A DNA stretch of 64,000 nucleotides from Miltochrista miniata. Lineage: Eukaryota > Arthropoda > Insecta > Lepidoptera > Erebidae. The stretch is from contig CAKOGA010000009.1 in NCBI GenBank assembly GCA_933228765.1, positions 1,054,001-1,118,000 on the forward strand, written 5' to 3'. Positions within the stretch are counted from its first letter, which is position 1, and each line of letters opens with the position of its first letter. Position numbers and translations under genes: made by a program. Positions 61,779-64,000 of this stretch are shown piece by piece. The notes beneath the pieces are model-generated. The model did not search any database. It saw nothing but the letters and a program-made list of their open reading frames with translations, and was not told the DNA's origin.

Positions 61779-64000
61779 GTTATTATTATTATTATTATTA
61801 TTGATTAATAGACGAGCAGCTACTAGCTGATGTGTCTATATCACAGTGTTGGAAAAGTCACTACACTTAATTGTTTCTTAAATTACACAGTTTATTTGTC
61901 CGTAACCAGTGGTCTAGTTTATTCTTAAACCCGTTCACTGAGGCTGCTGTTACAATGTCATCGGGCAGTCTGTTCCAGTTGTGAACTACCCGGTTGCCAA
62001 GGAAGTGCTGTGCAGTATTCGTATTTGATGGTGAGCGAACTATTCTTAGGCTATGTCCTCGGGATGACTTTACAGGCACTCTCAATGTATAAATGTTGTG
62101 GATGTCTGGTAAGTTATACCTACGGGAAATGATCTTGTAAGTCTCAATAAGGTCACCTCGAAGGCGTCTTTCTTCCAGGGTGGTAAGGCGTAACGCTTGT
62201 AATCGCAAGGGGTACTCTTTACGGCGCAGGCTTGCCGGTATCTTTGTGGCTCTCCTTTGCACGCTTTCCAACAAGTCAATATCCTTGCGGAAGTATGGGC
62301 TCCAAATTTGAAATCCATACTCCAGTAGTGGCCGTATGTAAGTTTTATAAATTTTCAGGAAAACATCTTCAGTCATCGACTGGAATGCTTTTCTTATGAT
62401 ATAGATAAAAGAGTTGGCCTTCTTTACAATTCCAACAATGTGTTCCTCCCATTTCAAATTACTGGTAATTAGAACCCCCAAGTCCTTTTGAACGTTGACC
62501 GAGTTAATAGGTGTACCATCCAAAGTGTACACAATTTCAGGGTTGGCTCTCCCAAGGTGAAGAACACTGCACTTTGATTTATTCAACTGAATTATCCAAT
62601 CTCTAGTCCATTCTTGAATGCGGTTTAGATCATCCTGCAACTGACCAGAGTGTATTAGAGGGTTAGCAAAGAATTTTCCGTCGTCGGCGAAGAACGATGA
62701 CTCAGACTTAAGACACCCAATCAAATCAGTCACATATATGTTGAATAGATGAGCCGAGAGAACAGATCCTTGAGGAACTCCACTCTGAACTAGTTTCCTT
62801 TCGGATAAGGTGTTTCCTACTCGTACCTGAAACGATCTGTTTGATAGGTACATTTCTATCCATTTTAGCAACTTTCCACGAATTCCAAATTGATTTAATT
62901 TCATAAGCAGACGTTTATGAGGAACTTTGTCAAAAGCTCGCTCAAAATCAAGGTAAATAATGTCAACTGGTATCTTCTTGTCTACGTCATTTGTCCATGA
63001 GTGCAGGCAGGTTAGCAGGTTCGTGATAGTTGATCTCTTTTCCATAAACCCATGTTGATTCGAAGATATTATGCATTCCTTGTTAAGGTATTGTGTTAGT
63101 TTTATGCTAATTATTTTCTCCATTACCTTCACAAAGGTAGAAGTCAGGCTAATTGGTCGAAAATTACCAGGTTCAGTCTTGTCACCCTTTTTATAGATAG
63201 GAGTCACCACAGCATGTTTCCAGTCCTGAGGTAAGTAACCACTTTCTAGTGACTTATTCATAAGTGAAGTAAGGGGGGTGACTAGAGTTGAAGCACAATT
63301 CTTAAGAATGCAGTTAGGAATTAGATCTGGTCCTGGGGACGACTGGACATTTAGTTTGGTAAGAGCCTTGTTTACGTCGTCTTCTGTAAAAATGATGTCG
63401 CCCAAGCCACTATCCACCCTCGCGCCGCTACATTGAACATGTAGTGCTGGTTCCCTGGAATAGGCCTTCTCAAATTCCTCAGCAAAGGCATTGGCAACAT
63501 CACCTGGGTCTGTAACAAGGTCACCATTTCCATTTCTTACGGCAGGTGGAATGCTCACTTTGAATGAAATACAGCGGCGTATATGCGAGTAGAATGCCTT
63601 ATTCCCATCTTCCAATATCTTCGATTCATACAGGTTTCTCAATTTTCTAGTCAGTGCTACACTTTTATTACTTATTTCCCTAAACTGTTTATAGTCTACC
63701 GCTGTCCCAGATTTTTTGTATTTATCCCATAGTAATTTCTTTTCTGAAACTAATTTTAGTACGTCCCTGTTTACCCATGGTCTGTTAGGTTTCCTATTTG
63801 AAACTGTTTTCTCAGGTGCAAATTTGTCAGTTGTACAGTTAATTGCATGTAGGATACCCTGCCATAACTCCTCAGTGTCTGATGAGGGGTCCAACTTTTC
63901 CATACATTTAGCTAGTTCGTTATTATAGTCTATGTAGTTAATTAATTGATAAAATCTCTTGACTTTAGGTCTTGTAATTGATTTTTGCAATTGGCATTGC
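61779..64000 (-). mobile_element. CR1-like non-LTR retrotransposon, 3' part, running off the window
   Basis: Its 3' end on the minus strand is a short (TAA/ATA)n tail at 61779-61803, followed inward by a 3' UTR of about 60 bp and ORF2. It is inserted in the virus-like ORF. The 5' part lies beyond base 64000. Confidence 0.8.
61867..64000 (-). CDS. CR1-like ORF2, reverse-transcriptase part (partial, at least 710 aa)
   Basis: Open across the window edge, so the N-terminal endonuclease is outside. Visible parts: a linker with RPWVNRDVLKLVSEKKLLWD, then the reverse transcriptase with NFRPISLTSTFVKVMEKI, DIIYLDFERAFDKVPHKR (motif A), SGVPQGSVLSAHLFNIYVTD and catalytic FADD (62680-62691), where most relatives have YADD. 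The C-terminal LESVQRRATKIPASLRRKEY..LTTLEERRLRGDLIETYKI block is typical of CR1-clade proteins. No stop or frameshift was seen. Confidence 0.88.
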   Translation of the reverse strand, partial: QCQLQKSITRPKVKRFYQLINYIDYNNELAKCMEKLDPSSDTEELWQGILHAINCTTDKFAPEKTVSNRKPNRPWVNRDVLKLVSEKKLLWDKYKKSGTAVDYKQFREISNKSVALTRKLRNLYESKILEDGNKAFYSHIRRCISFKVSIPPAVRNGNGDLVTDPGDVANAFAEEFEKAYSREPALHVQCSGARVDSGLGDIIFTEDDVNKALTKLNVQSSPGPDLIPNCILKNCASTLVTPLTSLMNKSLESGYLPQDWKHAVVTPIYKKGDKTEPGNFRPISLTSTFVKVMEKIISIKLTQYLNKECIISSNQHGFMEKRSTITNLLTCLHSWTNDVDKKIPVDIIYLDFERAFDKVPHKRLLMKLNQFGIRGKLLKWIEMYLSNRSFQVRVGNTLSERKLVQSGVPQGSVLSAHLFNIYVTDLIGCLKSESSFFADDGKFFANPLIHSGQLQDDLNRIQEWTRDWIIQLNKSKCSVLHLGRANPEIVYTLDGTPINSVNVQKDLGVLITSNLKWEEHIVGIVKKANSFIYIIRKAFQSMTEDVFLKIYKTYIRPLLEYGFQIWSPYFRKDIDLLESVQRRATKIPASLRRKEYPLRLQALRLTTLEERRLRGDLIETYKIISRRYNLPDIHNIYTLRVPVKSSRGHSLRIVRSPSNTNTAQHFLGNRVVHNWNRLPDDIVTAASVNGFKNKLDHWLRTNKLCNLRNN

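Overview
This window looks like repeat-rich heterochromatin from an insect, most likely a moth or butterfly. The evidence is indirect. The background is AT-rich and full of introns and transposable elements. There are Jockey, CR1-like, RTE and R1-clade non-LTR retrotransposons of types common in Lepidoptera, and a THAP-type zinc-finger gene with spliced exons. No bacterial-type genes, rRNA genes or CRISPR arrays were seen. Species and chromosome cannot be told from sequence alone; a W chromosome or pericentromeric block would fit the nesting.

Layout. 1-4150: AT-rich DNA with a small three-exon THAP-domain gene (738-1692), a TTAA-flanked palindromic MITE (3100-3303) and a diverged inverted-repeat pair around the gene. 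4155-8485: a near-complete two-ORF non-LTR element on the minus strand. 8991-16944: first block of an R1-clade element inserted in a tandem repeat of about 723 bp. 16945-28650: chimeric element debris, two nearly identical 440-bp repeats, a 300-bp duplication, an 82-bp minisatellite, a 1-kb terminal-inverted-repeat transposon and a Jockey relic. 29160-37920: a plus-strand Jockey element split by a 5.2-kb minus-strand non-LTR element. 37921-57860: second R1-clade/satellite block with four more copies. 57861-60700: a boundary hairpin, a 1.46-kb inverted repeat and unremarkable DNA. 60700-61780: two genes of a DNA-virus/Polinton-like element, a packaging-type ATPase and a second ORF cut by a CR1-like element that runs off the window.

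The main result is the R1-clade system. All six copies lie on the minus strand. Four share one 5' junction, and two of three visible 3' junctions fall at the same base of the 723-bp repeat. Those sites imply a 14-bp target duplication, GGAGAAACGCTCCC. ORF1 has a Lys/Ala-rich tract and three zinc knuckles; it overlaps ORF2 (endonuclease, reverse transcriptase, C-terminal zinc knuckle) through a TAATG stop-start. This resembles R1 in rDNA or TRAS/SART in telomeric repeats, but the host repeat here is not rDNA or telomere. Each repeat unit carries a TATA-like box, a good 5' splice-site match right next to the target, a 3' splice-site match and a 113-codon open frame, so it may be a multicopy gene rather than inert satellite. 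No single copy in the window has every part intact.
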